Under the pieces are notes generated by a model that had not been told where the DNA came from, did not search any database, and worked only from the letters and a program-made list of their open reading frames with translations. Source: Siphonodentalium dalli (lineage: Eukaryota; Mollusca; Scaphopoda; Gadilida; Siphonodentaliidae). From it: a stretch of DNA of 64,000 nucleotides. The stretch is taken from the NCBI GenBank assembly GCA_032622095.1, contig CP136062.1, positions 196,985,887-197,049,886 of the forward strand, written 5' to 3'. Shown piece by piece: positions 47,930-60,654 of the stretch (the stretch's first letter is position 1; every line of letters begins with the position of its first letter). A program made the position numbers and the translations under genes.

Positions 47930-49260
47930 CACTTCACTAGTCCGATCATCACCAAACTTCATATTTATCTTGATATTGATCTATCAGATGAGAGCTATCA
48001 AATATGTTTTGAATTTCATAGGAAAAAATGGTCGCCAGCGGCCATATTGCATTTACGTTATATGTTATCGCGTCATGTCGATATCTAGTATTACTTAGAA
48101 ATTTCACCTTTCCAGATTCATTATTGCTCCATTGACTGTAACAGATGAAATTATTCCCCTCTTCGGATAGAGTGTCACTGAAACTTTATTTTGTCAGACT
48201 GTTTGTATAGTCACTGATTATATGTGGCAATAATCTGTAATAAGATGTAGCACTATTTTATTTTATATTTACATGTAGTGCTGTTTTTATACAACAATTC
48301 TAATTCCCCCCTAGATCATCATGTTCTCGACCATACATCGCGCACGAGGACCTGGTTGAATTAAGGGGGGTTTTATGGATCACTTCTGTCCTCAAGCTAG
48401 ATTATATTTATGCCATTTAATGGCATGTTTCTAACGTGGAGGGTTAGATATGCTTGAGACACCACCACTCTTCAATTCACACCAAGTTCTCAGCTGTCAT
48501 GTTCGGATATTAGAACCCATAGCCATGATATATGGTTTATTTTGTGTATACTAGTAATATAGTTATTTTCAGTACCTTTATATACCAGTACTGTGTATAA
48601 CAAGGCATATAAATGAATCCATGTATACATGTATATTGATTCAACGGATTCAGTGGTTTTGTCCATCAGTCTATCAAATTTGCGGGGAAAACATGGCCAC
48701 CAGCAGTACACCCTGCTAAATTTCAAAATTGAATCAATTGGCGCACCCTGCAGCCAGCTTTTATTTGAGAACTTTTTCTCATGTGGATATTTTGGGTCAC
48801 CGCTAGATGTGAGCCATATTTTGTTCTCAAACTTTACTTGTGAACACATCACTGGCAGCGGTGATCTTGAATTTTATTATTTTTATGGTTAAATAATTTG
48901 GTTGATCCTACAGACGATACCCCTTGTCCGATCGTCACCAGATTCCACAATGATCTTCTGGATAACCAGGTGAGAGTAATCTAATTTTTCCGAATTTCGT
49001 TAAAAAACATGACCACAGGCAGCAATTTGGTATCTTACTCTTTTGCATGACTGAATTGTTTAGCAACTGTACAGACATATCCCTCATCTGATAGTCACCA
49101 AACTTCATATTGATCTTCGGGCTGACAACTAGATGGGAGCTATCGAATGCTTTGAAATTTTTTGGAAAACATTGTCGCCAGCAGTCATCTTCTATTTTGG
49201 TTTTTATATACATGTATATCTCTTCATGCGGATAGCCAGTATTACGTAGGTACTTCAACT
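47930..49260. repeat. Diverged relatives of the 24-kb tandem repeat family
   Basis: Recurring phrases: CCGATCRTCACCAAACTTCATATTGATCTT, GATGRGAGCTATCRAATR, AAAACATGGYCRCCAGCAG, CATGTGGATAYY. No coding signal. 49260-49440 is empty. Confidence 0.65.
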
Positions 49261-49449
49261 TTCCGCATTCCTGTCATCATTTGAAATATAAAAATTTACC
49301 AGTGATACATGCACCCTTCAAAATTTGTTTCGTCTTATCTATTTTAATGACCCGTATGGTAATATTGATATAGATATATTTGTCAAAAATTTCTTTGTAC
49401 AATATACAGGTATTTAGTTTGTAACTAAATCTAGAAATATATAATAGTA

Positions 49450-49910
49450 GCTGGTGGACCCGACTTCGTCCGGGATGTTCCCCTCTGATTTTCGGAGAAT
49501 TGCGCGATTTAACCTTGAATTGACCATTTTAAAGGTGAAGATCATGTCGGGTCACGATTTGACCCGTCCAAAAACACTCCCCGGACAAAAGTTCCCGACA
49601 AAAGTACCCGTCGAAATCCGCCCGGCTTTACCCGATTTGACCTTGAATTGACAATTTTGAATGTCAAGATCAGGTCGGGGTCATGATTTGGCCCATCCGA
49701 AACACTCCTTGGACAAAAGTAACGGTAGGTATCAAATTTCGTTGACATCCTTCCGTTTTACCAGATTTGATCTTGAATTGACCTTTTTGAATGTCAAAGT
49801 CAGGTCGGGATCAAGATTTGACCCGTCCAAAATACTCCCTGGAAATAATTTCCCCTAGGTATAAAATTTCGTCAAATATGTCCGGCAGTTTTCCCGGCCA
49901 TAGCTAACAT
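49450..49910. repeat. ~120-bp tandem repeats (CTTGAATTGACC / GACCCGTCC type)
   Basis: About three to four units with GATTTGACCTTGAATTGACYWTTTTRAAKGTSAAG, then GTCRKG..CACGATTTGACCCGTCCAAAA, then CCGGACAAAAGTTCCC. A retroposon tail related to 13600-13870 follows to about 50290. Confidence 0.7.
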
Positions 49911-50399
49911 ATATATATTAGACTAGCTGATGTACTCGACTTCGTTCGGGCTATTTAGGGATTTTTTTGTGATCGCCTTCATCTGGACAGTACCCAGTAT
50001 ATACAGCGTCTGGCCAAACTATTGTTCAATTGGTCCAGAAACATGCCTATATCAGCACGTTCGAGGACATGGTCCCACGTGAAATTGGACCCGTCCATAT
50101 TGCTCCCGGGATGGAAGTAGTCCTACACACAAATTTTTAGTCGGATCGGTCAAGGTCCAGAAACATGCCTATGAGCGAGGTCAAGTTGACACGTTAAATA
50201 CCAAATCCGAGTCGGATCGGTCGAGCAGTGTTAGAGTCTATAACACATACACACATGCATTAATACATACACACATACATACAGACAGGTGTTCCAAAAT
50301 GTATAATCGATAGCTACAACAATTCTATGGTAGATAGTTCACGGGCGACCTGATGCATGCATCTTAGTTTTCTTGTTATTACGCCACATGTGGTGTATC

Positions 50400-52600
50400 T
50401 AGTTTCTGTGATTTTGATATTGTGTGGTGGACAGGGCGAATGTATTCTTGGAGATTTTGTGTACCTTACTCAATCGTACCAATAGAATCACGTATATGCT
50501 GAAATTGTAGAGTTAACGGCATCGGTGTATAATACGTCTTTGAAAATATGATAAATCGTATCCATAGGGTCAGGACAGGCTGAAATTGTAAACTTAAAGT
50601 CACCGGTGTAATAATATGTTGTTGAAAATATAAATACTCTGATAGCCTGAAAATAATATATCACCTATTGGGAGCCCCTGGTGTATTTTTTTTATATTTT
50701 TATTTGTACCTTACTCAATTGTACCGATATAATCACGTAGATGCTTAAATTGTAAAGTTAACGCCACCGGTGTACAATATGTTTTTGAAAATGTGATAAA
50801 TCGTATCGATAGAGTCAGGACAGGCTGAAATTGTAAACTTAAAGTCACTTGTTGTTGAAAATATAAATAATCTGATAGACTGAAAATAATGTGTAACCCA
50901 TTGGGAACCCCTAGCTTAGTGAAGTGCATTGTGGTAGTTTAATTGTGTTTCTCCTCCATTTTTATTTTCTGGAATCAGGAATTATCACCAAGATTTCTCC
51001 ACTCGATTCTCTTAAAATCTACCCTGATCGGTCAAATTCTTTTGATAATTCTATCTAAATACATCTTAGCTACTATTCGGATCTGCTGTCCCGGTCTAAA
51101 AATGGATAGTTTGACCAAAAAAACTATTGACAAAACTTTGTTTACAAATTGAGCGCACTCGTCTCGATGACCCGTCCACGCTGCAAATTTATTATCGAAA
51201 ACAAATTCAATTTCTTCCATCTAAAACATAATTACGCGCCGAACTCTGTCATTTTAAGAATATAGTAGTATTACACACATATACACCAAGTTTCAGCTCA
51301 AAATTTTGAAAAATGACAGTTTTATAGACATAAATCGATTTTAATGGGAAATCCTTTATTAAATTTTATCATCGAAAAAAAAAATCATTTCTTCGATCTA
51401 AAAAATAATTACGTGCTGTACCCTGTCATTTTAGGAATATATAAGTATCCCAAACACAGACACCAAGTCTGAGCTTAAATTTTTGAAAAATAAGAGATTT
51501 ATCGACATAAATGGATTTGTATATGGCAGATGCCATGTTAAATAAATTTTATGGCCCTGTAAATGTTTTCTGAGCTGTTCGATATTGGGCACTAGAGTCC
51601 ATATTTGACCGGTTCACCCTGATAATTGTGTGACAGTACAGTCGCGTTACTTTATACGTCAACATTGGTCATTATCACTCGACAAATTTATTTCGGTCTA
51701 TCGTATCAACCCCTATTTCCCCCACGTAGCCTGACTAAGTGTCAACATTGGTCTTTATCGCTCCACTAGTTTGTATCGTTTCATCGGTATGAATTCCATA
51801 TCCGATTATCCACATATAACCAACCCAACCTCTAATCCCGGTCCAATTTATTTATTTCTTTCATCGGTATATAGTTATGTTACGTAATATTTTATTTCGT
51901 GATACTTGTACTTATATGTCTATGGTATTACTATAGTATACTGTATACGTATATCAATTGCTTTTCCTTTCTATATAATCCTGGTGCCATCTATAGAGAT
52001 AATTTCAGACCCCCCCCCCTCAATTTTATATCATTGCTGCTTTAGTACAGTCGCGATGCATTACATGGCAACATTGATCCACTAATTTATGTCAGTTCAT
52101 CGGTACAAACCCCTTTTCTCCGAGTCCATATAACGATATTATAACCAACACAACATCGTATAGAACTCCATAAATGACTATTCTGGCACTATATAGAGAT
52201 GACTAAGATTCTGACACCCCCCTATTTTATAGCCTTATTGCAACAGTAGAGTTGATATGCATAATATGTCAACATTGGTCGTTATCGCTCTACAAATTTA
52301 TATCGGTTCAACCCTTAGTTCCTTGTATCGCCCACCCCTCCCTCAATTTATTTTTTCATTTGTATTATAGTCTCGTCACATACACATTTTATCTTTTGTA
52401 ACTTTTGCTTCAACGCGTCGAGTTCGCTGCAGACAATACAAAACTGACAACATTTTGAAATGTAAGCAGGCTTCAAACTCATCTTATCCGAGAAAAACTC
52501 TGGTGACATGAGAAATTTGTGTATAAGGTGTACGCGCATTTGTTGCGTTAAAAACCAAAGGTCCCAAGTCAAGGTCCAAATCCCCAACACACTGATGTGA
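50400..52600. other. Stretch without gene, with diverged direct repeats
   Basis: 50450-50650 and 50700-50905 are a ~250-bp direct repeat (TGTACCTTACTCAATYGTACC...TGATAAATCGTATC). 51170-51370 and 51340-51500 share TTATCGAAAAmAAA..TTTCTTC.ATCTAAAA.ATAATTACG. 51640-52330 has three loose units with CATTGGTCxTTATCGCTC and TATCGGTTCATC. Confidence 0.6.
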
Positions 52601-52618
52601 GGTTTAACTCCATCTACA

Positions 52619-53100
52619 TACAGTAATGTCCAAAGTAATTGATCACTTAATCACAGCAAATTGTGTGTATTTTTTCATGATTCTAAATCATGAAAAATTA
52701 CCCATAATTATGCTGTGGTTAAAGGGTCAATTACTTTGGGCATTACTGTAACCAATATAAGGATTTGAGGTTTAATGATAACTCAATCATCATACAGTAA
52801 TGTTCAAAACAATTGACCACTTGACCACAGCAGAATAATGGGTAATTTGTCAGGATTGTAAATGCTGAAAAAATACCCATAATTCTGCTGTGGTTAAGTG
52901 GTCAATTACTTTGGGCATTACTGTAACCAATATAAGGATTTGAGGTTCAATGATAACTCTATCCTCATACAGTAATGTTCAAAGTAATTGACCACTTGAC
53001 CACAGCAAAATTATTGGTAAATTTTCAGGATTTCAAATCCTGAAAAATTACCAATAATTCTGATGTGGTTAAGTGGTCAATTACTTTGGGCATTACTGTA
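52619..53100. repeat. Tandem triplet of TA-flanked palindromic MITE (174-175-bp units)
   Basis: Copies at 52619-52750, 52793-52925 and 52968-53100. Each is a palindrome from TACAGTAATGTYCAAARYAATTGAC to GTCAATTACTTTGGGCATTACTGTA, separated by AACCAATATAAGGATTTGAGG... spacers. Flanking spacer copies extend to about 52575 and 53150. Confidence 0.92.
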
Positions 53101-53149
53101 ACCAATACAAGGATGTAAGGTTTAATGAGAACTTGGGTCCCAACACCAT

Positions 53150-56100
53150 CCACATAACTAATAATTATGTGTGAAAATTAAAACAAAACAAAATAAATTC
53201 CATGATGGCGTCCAATATGGACTGCCTAATTCTGCTCCAAAACATGTATATTGAATATACGGATGTTTATTGGGGGAAACCGATTATTTCAATGATATTT
53301 TCATTAACTTGGATCCAAAACCCGACTTACAGGATCGTGCGACTGTATCTTAAGCATATGTGCATATTTAATGAGCCAACAATTGGAATCCCAACAGAGA
53401 AGATTGGCGTGGGTCCCTTGCGCGATCTGTCCATCGAAAACTATTTAGACATCTCAAGACACGTAAGACCCAATAACTTAATATACAGAATAGATACATC
53501 TGTTGCCTGAGTGACTAATATTTATATTTGTTACAATGAGGTCAAATAGTTGCGAAGCCAGCACCACAATTCTTTCCCTCCATAGTAAATCTTAAAACAA
53601 CTTCTAAAGAATTATGAATTCTTCTTATATTTGGTATGAAGCGTCCTTGGTTAACTGGAGTTCAGATTTGTTAACATCACGTCACCAAGTTAATTACTTG
53701 CGAAGCCACAGCCATAACTATTTCCCTCCATAGTAATTCTCAAAACAACTTCTTAACCACAATTGACCAGGTCAGTCGCGCAATTATTTTTTTTAAACCA
53801 AATGTTACATTTAAATTATTGCTTTATTTAAACAAAAACAAAAAATTAAATGAGAAAATTAACTTTTACTACTTGCTAAATTTTATCTTTTAATTATTTC
53901 ATTTAAATTTTAGTATTTACAGTATACTATGCCCAAATCTTTATAATCTGTTGAGTGACCCCACATTCGTTTACTTTGTTAGTAATAATTTAAAGGATTA
54001 CTTGTTTAAACGCAATTGTTATCAACATATTTTATGTATTTTTTATAATTTCTATTTATATGTAATACTATAATCTTGGTGGCGTTACCATTTCTGACTA
54101 TGGTTTTCTTGTACAGTGTTGTGCATATGTGTTTTTTCTTGTACTCGTCCAGGTTGTGGTGAAAAGTCATATTGTACTCGACGCGTAGCCTGGTCGAGTA
54201 AACAAAACAAAAACACATACTGTACACAACATTGTATAATGCATGACATTTTTATTATCCATCTGTATGTTTATCCAAATGACGTCACCCGGGGTGCCGA
54301 TAATTTTATAACAGTCGTATTAGACTCGATTCGAGTCCAATATGACTTTCGGGAGTCCAATATGACTTTCTGGAGTCCAATATGAATTTCTATATCGGTA
54401 TATATTTCAGTGCAGGCACCAATTCTGGTTATAGACGCATCCCGGATTATCATGTGATGGCCTTTGCCCAATCAGAAATAGTGTTAGTTAAGGGATGGAT
54501 AATAAAATATAATACACGCTGTCAAAAGTTTGCCCGCATAATTTCACGGAACTTTGTTCTGGAAAAAAAGTTGCCAGAACTAGGTTCATTTAAATTACGG
54601 AAATATAAAAAAAAACGTAATGTACCTAAATTTACGAGTATATGGGTCCGTTAAGATTTAACGGATTGTTTGTAAAATCATTGAAAAGTCCATGTTTAGC
54701 AATTAATACTCCCATCAAAACCAAAGTTGTCACCGATAGTATATTCAGTATCTGAATCCACTGTTAGTATAGAGAAACACACGTATATGCCCATACCCTA
54801 CTTCTATAGGAGTGAGCTATATGGTAGACACCAAAGCTCTGTCCACATATTTGGTTCCCCGGAGAACCAAATACCAACATAGAACCAAACAGTTTGGTTC
54901 CACACTATAGCGCTTTGGTTCCATCTGGAACGAAATCATAAGGTTGGTTCTTCAAAGAACCCATCGAATTCAAGGTTTATGTGGGAACACGGCCTAACTA
55001 ACTGTTATATAGTCTAACCTTTAACAATATGATGTCCATGCCTGTGGAAGATGATATGGCCGAGGAAGACTAAATCAACCGTGATTACATTGAAATACAA
55101 ATGCACACATGCCTTATAGGTTGTTTCGAGTTGTATGTATAGGCTCTGATCATTTGATTGCTGGCGTGGGTAATTCTATTGATCATATGACAAATAGGGG
55201 AGAAGTATGCAGCGCCACTCTTCTACTTGTCTGTCTATTGGCACAGACTCAATGTCGAATGGCCCCAAAGACACCCTTTCCATACATCTCAACACCAATC
55301 CTCCATAAAAAGTGGCCACCGCCAGAGGGGTGCGAGCAGGAGACACGTGCCATTTCTATTTGGGATGGGGGGGGGGGGGCACAGTACAACACCCTTTATT
55401 TGACCGCGGTCAAGGGGCTGATAAATGACATGGGTAACCTATTCGAATCCCTCTCGGCGGTGGCCATTTTGGAACGGGATGGGGTGTTGGGGTGCATGGG
55501 CCACCCTAAAACACCCTTTGTTTTTACCGAAATACACAATTTTCGAAAAAAGACTCGGGACTATAAGTAACAGAAGTCACATTTGTATCATAATCACGCC
55601 CGAACCGTCACAGACATCAACATGCACTCGCGGTTTTCGTTGTTATAACTCGCGCAATGGAATGTTCGTTGTTCTCACATTCTCGACCTGGACTACAAAA
55701 TGTAAGGGGAATGGAAAAAAAATGATTCGAGGGCACACAAATTTAGTTTTGCTATATAGCTAAAATTAATCAGTTAGAACCATAACAAAACATTACTGAA
55801 TCGTAACACAACTTCGATAGAATTACTTCGGACTAAAAGGGCAATCAGTTGGTATTTCTAGCTATATGGTGTTAGGTTGGAAATTTCCAAATCGAAAAAG
55901 AACTCTGAGGTACCACAAGGGGTAAATGGTGCAAATGGAAGGGTGCAAATGGAATTTTTGGGACTTGAACATTTCGGGTTTGTTCAATGGTTGTAGTTCA
56001 CATGAGCACACCCACAAGGGAGACCCTCTCGTCACGTCCCTGGGTCGTTAGCTTTGAACGTATCCTTGATGTAACATATGGCATCGTATAGGGTTAAATC

Positions 56101-57600
56101 AAGACGATTGCGTTATATTAATCTGTCACCGATACCACGCCATAGTGTTATTCCTGTTAGAATACACTAAATTAATAATAGAACAATCTTTTTGGCAATT
56201 GGCAAACAAATTTGAAATTCGCTTTGTGCCTGCGTATTTCAGTCTGGCATTATTTTCGAATTGAATTATGGGACGATCGTCCGCTGTAATACCGTCCATC
56301 AATCTAAGACGTCACGTTTCTTACAACACCGATGAGATTCGTATAGCGCTATCGACGCCGATGCCCATTACGCTATTGTTAAAGCGATCCCCAAATCGGC
56401 ACGCTGACGCAACAACAGCACAAAAGTGTCTGGGGGAAATACCAGATGTCCAATTGACGTAACTCAAATTGATAGTTCGTGGATTGACTCAAACTACCTC
56501 ACTTTGCATGAACTTGGACCTACTTTTAACGGGTTTTTATGTTCAAACAGCATAATGCATACGGCTGCATGTGGCCAGAATACTTAGGTGTGTGAATTGT
56601 GTAATCTGGTTGGATATCTTCAGGAAGGTATTTCTATATAATCCCTTGGTCATACTGCTGGCACACGGAGAACATGAACATTGGTACGGCCAACTTCGTG
56701 TGGCCCTTTGGTGGTTTCTTGATATCCATATACAAATATGACACTTGATCTCCCACAACAACGGTGAATTTACCAGGGCGGATACCTATCTCGTTTTTAC
56801 ACATGAACGGAACTCATGCCGATACACCAACATCAGGATTCTGCACGAGTCACGACTAAGACTAAGACTGAATATGGTATCATCTGGTGACAAATTATGT
56901 CTGGCTTCTCATATCAGTGGCAACGGTGACTTGTCATCTGCCCGTAGTGCTTGTTGACACGAATTGATGCTTTAATCATGTTGGTTTCAGCTCCTGAATC
57001 TGGAATGACAGTCACTGGATGATGACATGGTGATGCTCTATGGTGACCTCATGACTTGAACTCGACGCATATCGAGTTCGGACATCTTTGGATATGAACT
57101 GCCATCCTCGGGGGAGTTTGTCATAGAATGATAGAAATACCACTTTTATCTTCCTCGTCATCAATAAGCACTGTGCGAGCTTTTTCATTAAGTTTATGTC
57201 TGACGATGGGAGATACAAGCATCGACTCAAACAATGTTGGAATTCAGTGCGCCTCGCCTGTTTACACAGAGGACAGATTTTGTATCCAGCCAGTGCTGAA
57301 AGTTGTTCTTCGGATTTCTTCGCTGTAGGTTACAATCAACTAATTATTTTCCATAGGCGACAGTGTTAGGATTAAGCCATGCCCACGATTCATTACGGTA
57401 CTGAGCCAAACTTTAAATATTTTTGCGTTTAGAACTCCACGTCGACATGCGTTGTCAAAAAAGAAATGGTGCCTTACCATACTTATTCCTGGAAATAAAT
57501 TGGCATTTCCACAACTACCCCCTTTTGTGCACAAAGTTTCAGTATAGAAAAATACCCCCCACGTACCCCCTACCAAAGTTGGCGACTAACGTAGACGCTT
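53150..57600. other. Long stretch without recognised gene
   Basis: Contains a diverged copy of the AGCTCACCTGAG repeat body (53530-53780), three 19-bp GAGTCCAATATGACTTTCx units (54332-54390), an inverted pair around 54120-54220 (CATATGTGTTTTTTCTTGTA / AACAAAAACACATACTGTAC), a TTTGGTTC/GAACCAAA cluster (54850-54960), and a poly-G run (55367). ORFs up to 153 codons have no motifs. Confidence 0.5.
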
Positions 57601-57661
57601 GACGAACAATCCCACACAATTGGCCGAGGAATTAACATAGCATATGAATTTCTTTTTTCTT

Positions 57662-57907
57662 TCACATTAAACAACCGAAGATATCTTCATCTTCATCTAT
57701 GGCCTCCCCATTGTGAGAAATACCACCGTCCTTCTTGACCAGGTTATCATCCACAAAGGCAAGCAATCTCTGGTACAAGTTATCAGGTCGTTCGTCAGCC
57801 TCGAACTTAATTGAAGCAAAGTCTAAGGAATGACTACCCGTTGAACAAAAGCCATAATGCATTCTGATGGTCTGCGATACTTGATCGGTGGACGTTGAAT
57901 TTTTCAC
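57662..57907 (-). pseudogene. Possible retroelement Gag-like fragment
   Basis: Contains FEADERPDNLYQRLLAFVDD and GGISHNGEAIDEDED, which resembles the P-(E/D)-x-LYQR-L-x-AF(I/V)(D/E)DNL...DGGI.H.G pattern I associate with an uncharacterised invertebrate retroelement gag-like protein. It ends early at 57662. The assignment rests on recall of the pattern and is tentative. Confidence 0.45.
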
Positions 57908-58234
57908 GATAGAGTTTCTGGAGATTATATAGAACAGAAATTGGCTATTTGTCCGAGGAGTAGTTCAAGAAATGTTACTTTCTGTGTGGATTCTTCTGGG
58001 ATACTTGAGATACAGTCTCAGGTTCACTGGTGAACCCACGGAGAGGAGCAGATTTTGAGCCAGGTAGTTCCCTCAAAAAATTAAGGTGCACAGTTTGTAT
58101 CGAGCGACAAGCCAGGCGTATTGTAAATTGGCTCTCAAATGTTGAAATGAGTTGACTGTTTCTGCCTTCGTTAGACTGCTGCCATCGTTGAAATTTTCAA
58201 CATGTTGTCTTTATGCGTCGAGTTACCTTCATTT

Positions 58235-59497
58235 TTTTTTTAATCAATATCGGAGAGTTCCCATTTTAATTTATCATAATTGCCCTTTGAGTAATTACAC
58301 ACAGAACGTTTGTAGGATTTTGGTTTATATATAGTGAGACGCACACTTCAACCGACGTTGCAAGGTGGTCTGATACTCCGAGGTCATTAGTTGAGGGGTT
58401 CATTGTTTTTATGGTATCGTTTATTATGACCGGGTCTAATAAAGTTTCACAGTTTCCTGTTATATTATTCTAGTTGGTCGACTTATGACATTTTTGAGAG
58501 TATATTTTGTCACGATCCGATTTTTTCAGCAGATCGCAGTTTATATATATCGCCAACATATAACCAGTGAAGAGTTTATTGACAAAGAACGTTCAATCGC
58601 TTCGTGTAATTTGTTCCAGTATGTATCTATACATTCATTTTCTGAACGGTAGGTTAAGCATAGAATAAATTTGTGCTTGGTCCAGGGGGGGGGGGGGGGG
58701 TGAAAAAAAAAATTCCCGCACATATGCCGGGGTGGGTGGGTGGTCAAAGCCACCAACAAGCAATTTTTTCGGCAACTAAAAAAAAAAATTCCTGCTTGTT
58801 TTTTAGTGTTTTGGCAATGAGTTGGGCTTCAAACCCACTTTGAATGAGAGAAATAATGTAATTCTAACTGTAAACTGACTTCAGGCAGTTATCGTGTTGT
58901 ATTTTGTTGCAAATTTTGAAATCCAAGATGGCCGCTGGCAGCCATGTTTTTTTGGCCGAATGACCTCAAAATGACTCATTCCTATTTACATGTCCATGTT
59001 AACATCCCTGATAAATAGTATGCACAGAAATTCATATACAGCTGTTTACAGTGAATTTCCCCCCGCAAATCTCTGTTTTAGTGTTAAAAGGGGGGGTGGG
59101 TGTCAAAAAATGGTCGGAAAAAACTGCCGAAAACGGAAAAAAATTTGGTGGTGGGGGTGGGTGGGTACAAAAAATGATCGAAAGGGAAAAAATGCCATAC
59201 GTGCCTGAATTTTTTTTCCGACCCCCCCCCCCTGCTTGGTCCCTAACTCAAATAATAAAATAAAATCTCATCGTCAAAACACAAGAAGTCTAGCAATTTG
59301 AAGGTGATATGAGTCGAGAAGTATACGGCAATTCCTCCACCATGTTCGTTCCCGTCGAGTCGAATTGGGGGTTGACAGTTAGATAAGTAATGTTTTCATT
59401 GGGAATTTAGTATTCAGATGTGTTTCATTGAAGCAGATAATATAATTATCGTCTATTTCCTCTGCAATTTTAGAGATTTTGTTTCTGATTCTGTCCA
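58235..59497 (-). mobile_element. Non-LTR retrotransposon endonuclease-domain fragment, split by a DNA element
   Basis: The minus strand reads RNKISKIAEEIDDNYIICFN then ETHL (AP endonuclease start, 59420-59495) and NEHGGGIAVYFSTHITFKLL (59270-59350). After the insertion at 58683-59234 it continues KHKFILCLTYRSENECIDTY, then VICGDINCDLLKKSD, LLDPVII, VSDHLATSVEVCVS (catalytic SDH) and KPKSYKRSV..NYSKGNYDKLKWEL before RT. Several frameshifts. RT is absent. Confidence 0.82.
58683..59234. mobile_element. CAGGGG...CCCCTG element, copy B (552 bp), inside the endonuclease fragment
   Basis: Flanked by CTTGGTC on both sides (58676-58682 and 59235-59241). The termini and subterminal GGGTGGGTGGG words match copy A. 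The interruption falls cleanly within the endonuclease reading frame, confirming its borders. Confidence 0.88.
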
Positions 59498-59502
59498 TAT
59501 AC

Positions 59503-60029
59503 CCCTGGCCAAGTGGTCCTGCTAATATGCTATGATGCTGGTGGTCCTGCTGAATTGCTATGATGCGGGTAGGGCAAACTGATGCCGTTACGAAAAAGTA
59601 CCGTTATATTTTCTAAAGTTGTCATTTTCGCGGAGATTGGCTAATCCGAGCGATTTGAGAAAAAACAGTGTGTGTATGAAACATTCAAGAACATATTTAA
59701 AAAAATATATAAATAATAATGCCTGCGCTGGTGTTTCTAAAACGACGTTAATAACCATCTTTATTATAATCGATTTTTAACGACTAAAATACAACCAGTA
59801 TTAAAATTTAAAAATATTTCGCAATAAATATGTTTTTGAATGTTTGATACGCATAATGGCTTTTCCTGGATATGTTCAGATTATCGGAACACCGCGAAAA
59901 AAACAAATTAAAAAATATAACGGTACTTTTTGTTAACAGCATCAGTTTGCCCTAACAGCATCATAGCAATTCAGCAGGACCCAACCGCATCATAGCACAT
60001 TAGCAGGACCACTTGACCAGGGGTGGTAT
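59503..60029. mobile_element. 0.53-kb foldback element with long inverted termini
   Basis: The left arm (CCCTGGCCAAGTGGTCCTGC.., GCTGAATTGCTATGATGC.., GGGCAAACTGATGC.., AAAAAGTACCGTTATATTTT) is mirrored at 59905-60022. The two termini pair as ATACC(AC)CCCTGG(C/T)CAAGTGG. AT-rich centre. No coding content. Confidence 0.85.
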
Positions 60030-60189
60030 ATTGTAATGAAAAACTTCATGCACTTCAGCCCCAAAGTAATTATCCTATTTATATACATTAGCCTTTTGAA
60101 AACCATTGGCAAAATAATATATAGAATATGTGGATGCAATTATTTTCTAATACGCCCTGTCACTATAACTCGCGGCCATATTGGATCCA

Positions 60190-60344
60190 CCAGGCCCGGT
60201 TCCGTGGTGCTGGTTCTGCAGGTCAAAGTTCTGGAGTACAGCATTTCCATAAATATGGAGATAATGAAAACTCAAAAGCTCCATATATGGAAATGCTACT
60301 CAAGAACTTTGACCCGTAGCACTAAAACCACGGAACCAGGGCTG
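60190..60344. repeat. ~155-bp long hairpin
   Basis: GTTCCGTGGTGCTGGTTCTG...GGTCAAAGTTCTGGAGTA.CAGCATTTCCATA pairs with TATGGAAATGCTACTCAAGAACTTTGACC...ACCACGGAACCAGG, with a loop near 60263-60277. A MITE-like palindrome. Confidence 0.82.
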
Positions 60345-60654
60345 GATGAATCTCTGAAACTCCGGAAGGGGGCTGGATGAATCCAAAACAACCGCGACGC
60401 AGTGATTGAACATATTTGTTGTGACCCACAAATGTATATACAAATTACACATATTATTATATATATATAGATAGTTGTGTGGACACAGAGGATCGGAGCA
60501 CAAGTTACGGAACTTATCAGAGCCCCTCTCCTCTGGCATTTGGCTGCTAATAAAAGTATTTAGCGATAGGTTCAAAATTTAAAGTGGAATGCTGCATGCT
60601 GTAGCTGTTTGGAGTGGCTATGGTCTCGCGGTAGAGGGTAGGGTAACATTTATG

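Noticed and set aside
48490-48852. 120-codon minus ORF
   Set aside because: The sequence belongs to the diverged 24-kb repeat family; the opposite strand is equally open.
53202-53510. 102-codon + ORF starting in ATGATGGCGTCCAATATGG
   Set aside because: The start falls in the common ATGGC/AATATGG repeat word and no family motif is visible.
55109-55570. 153-codon + ORF
   Set aside because: It spans a poly-G run and repeat-like text; no domain, and it overlaps an equally open second frame.
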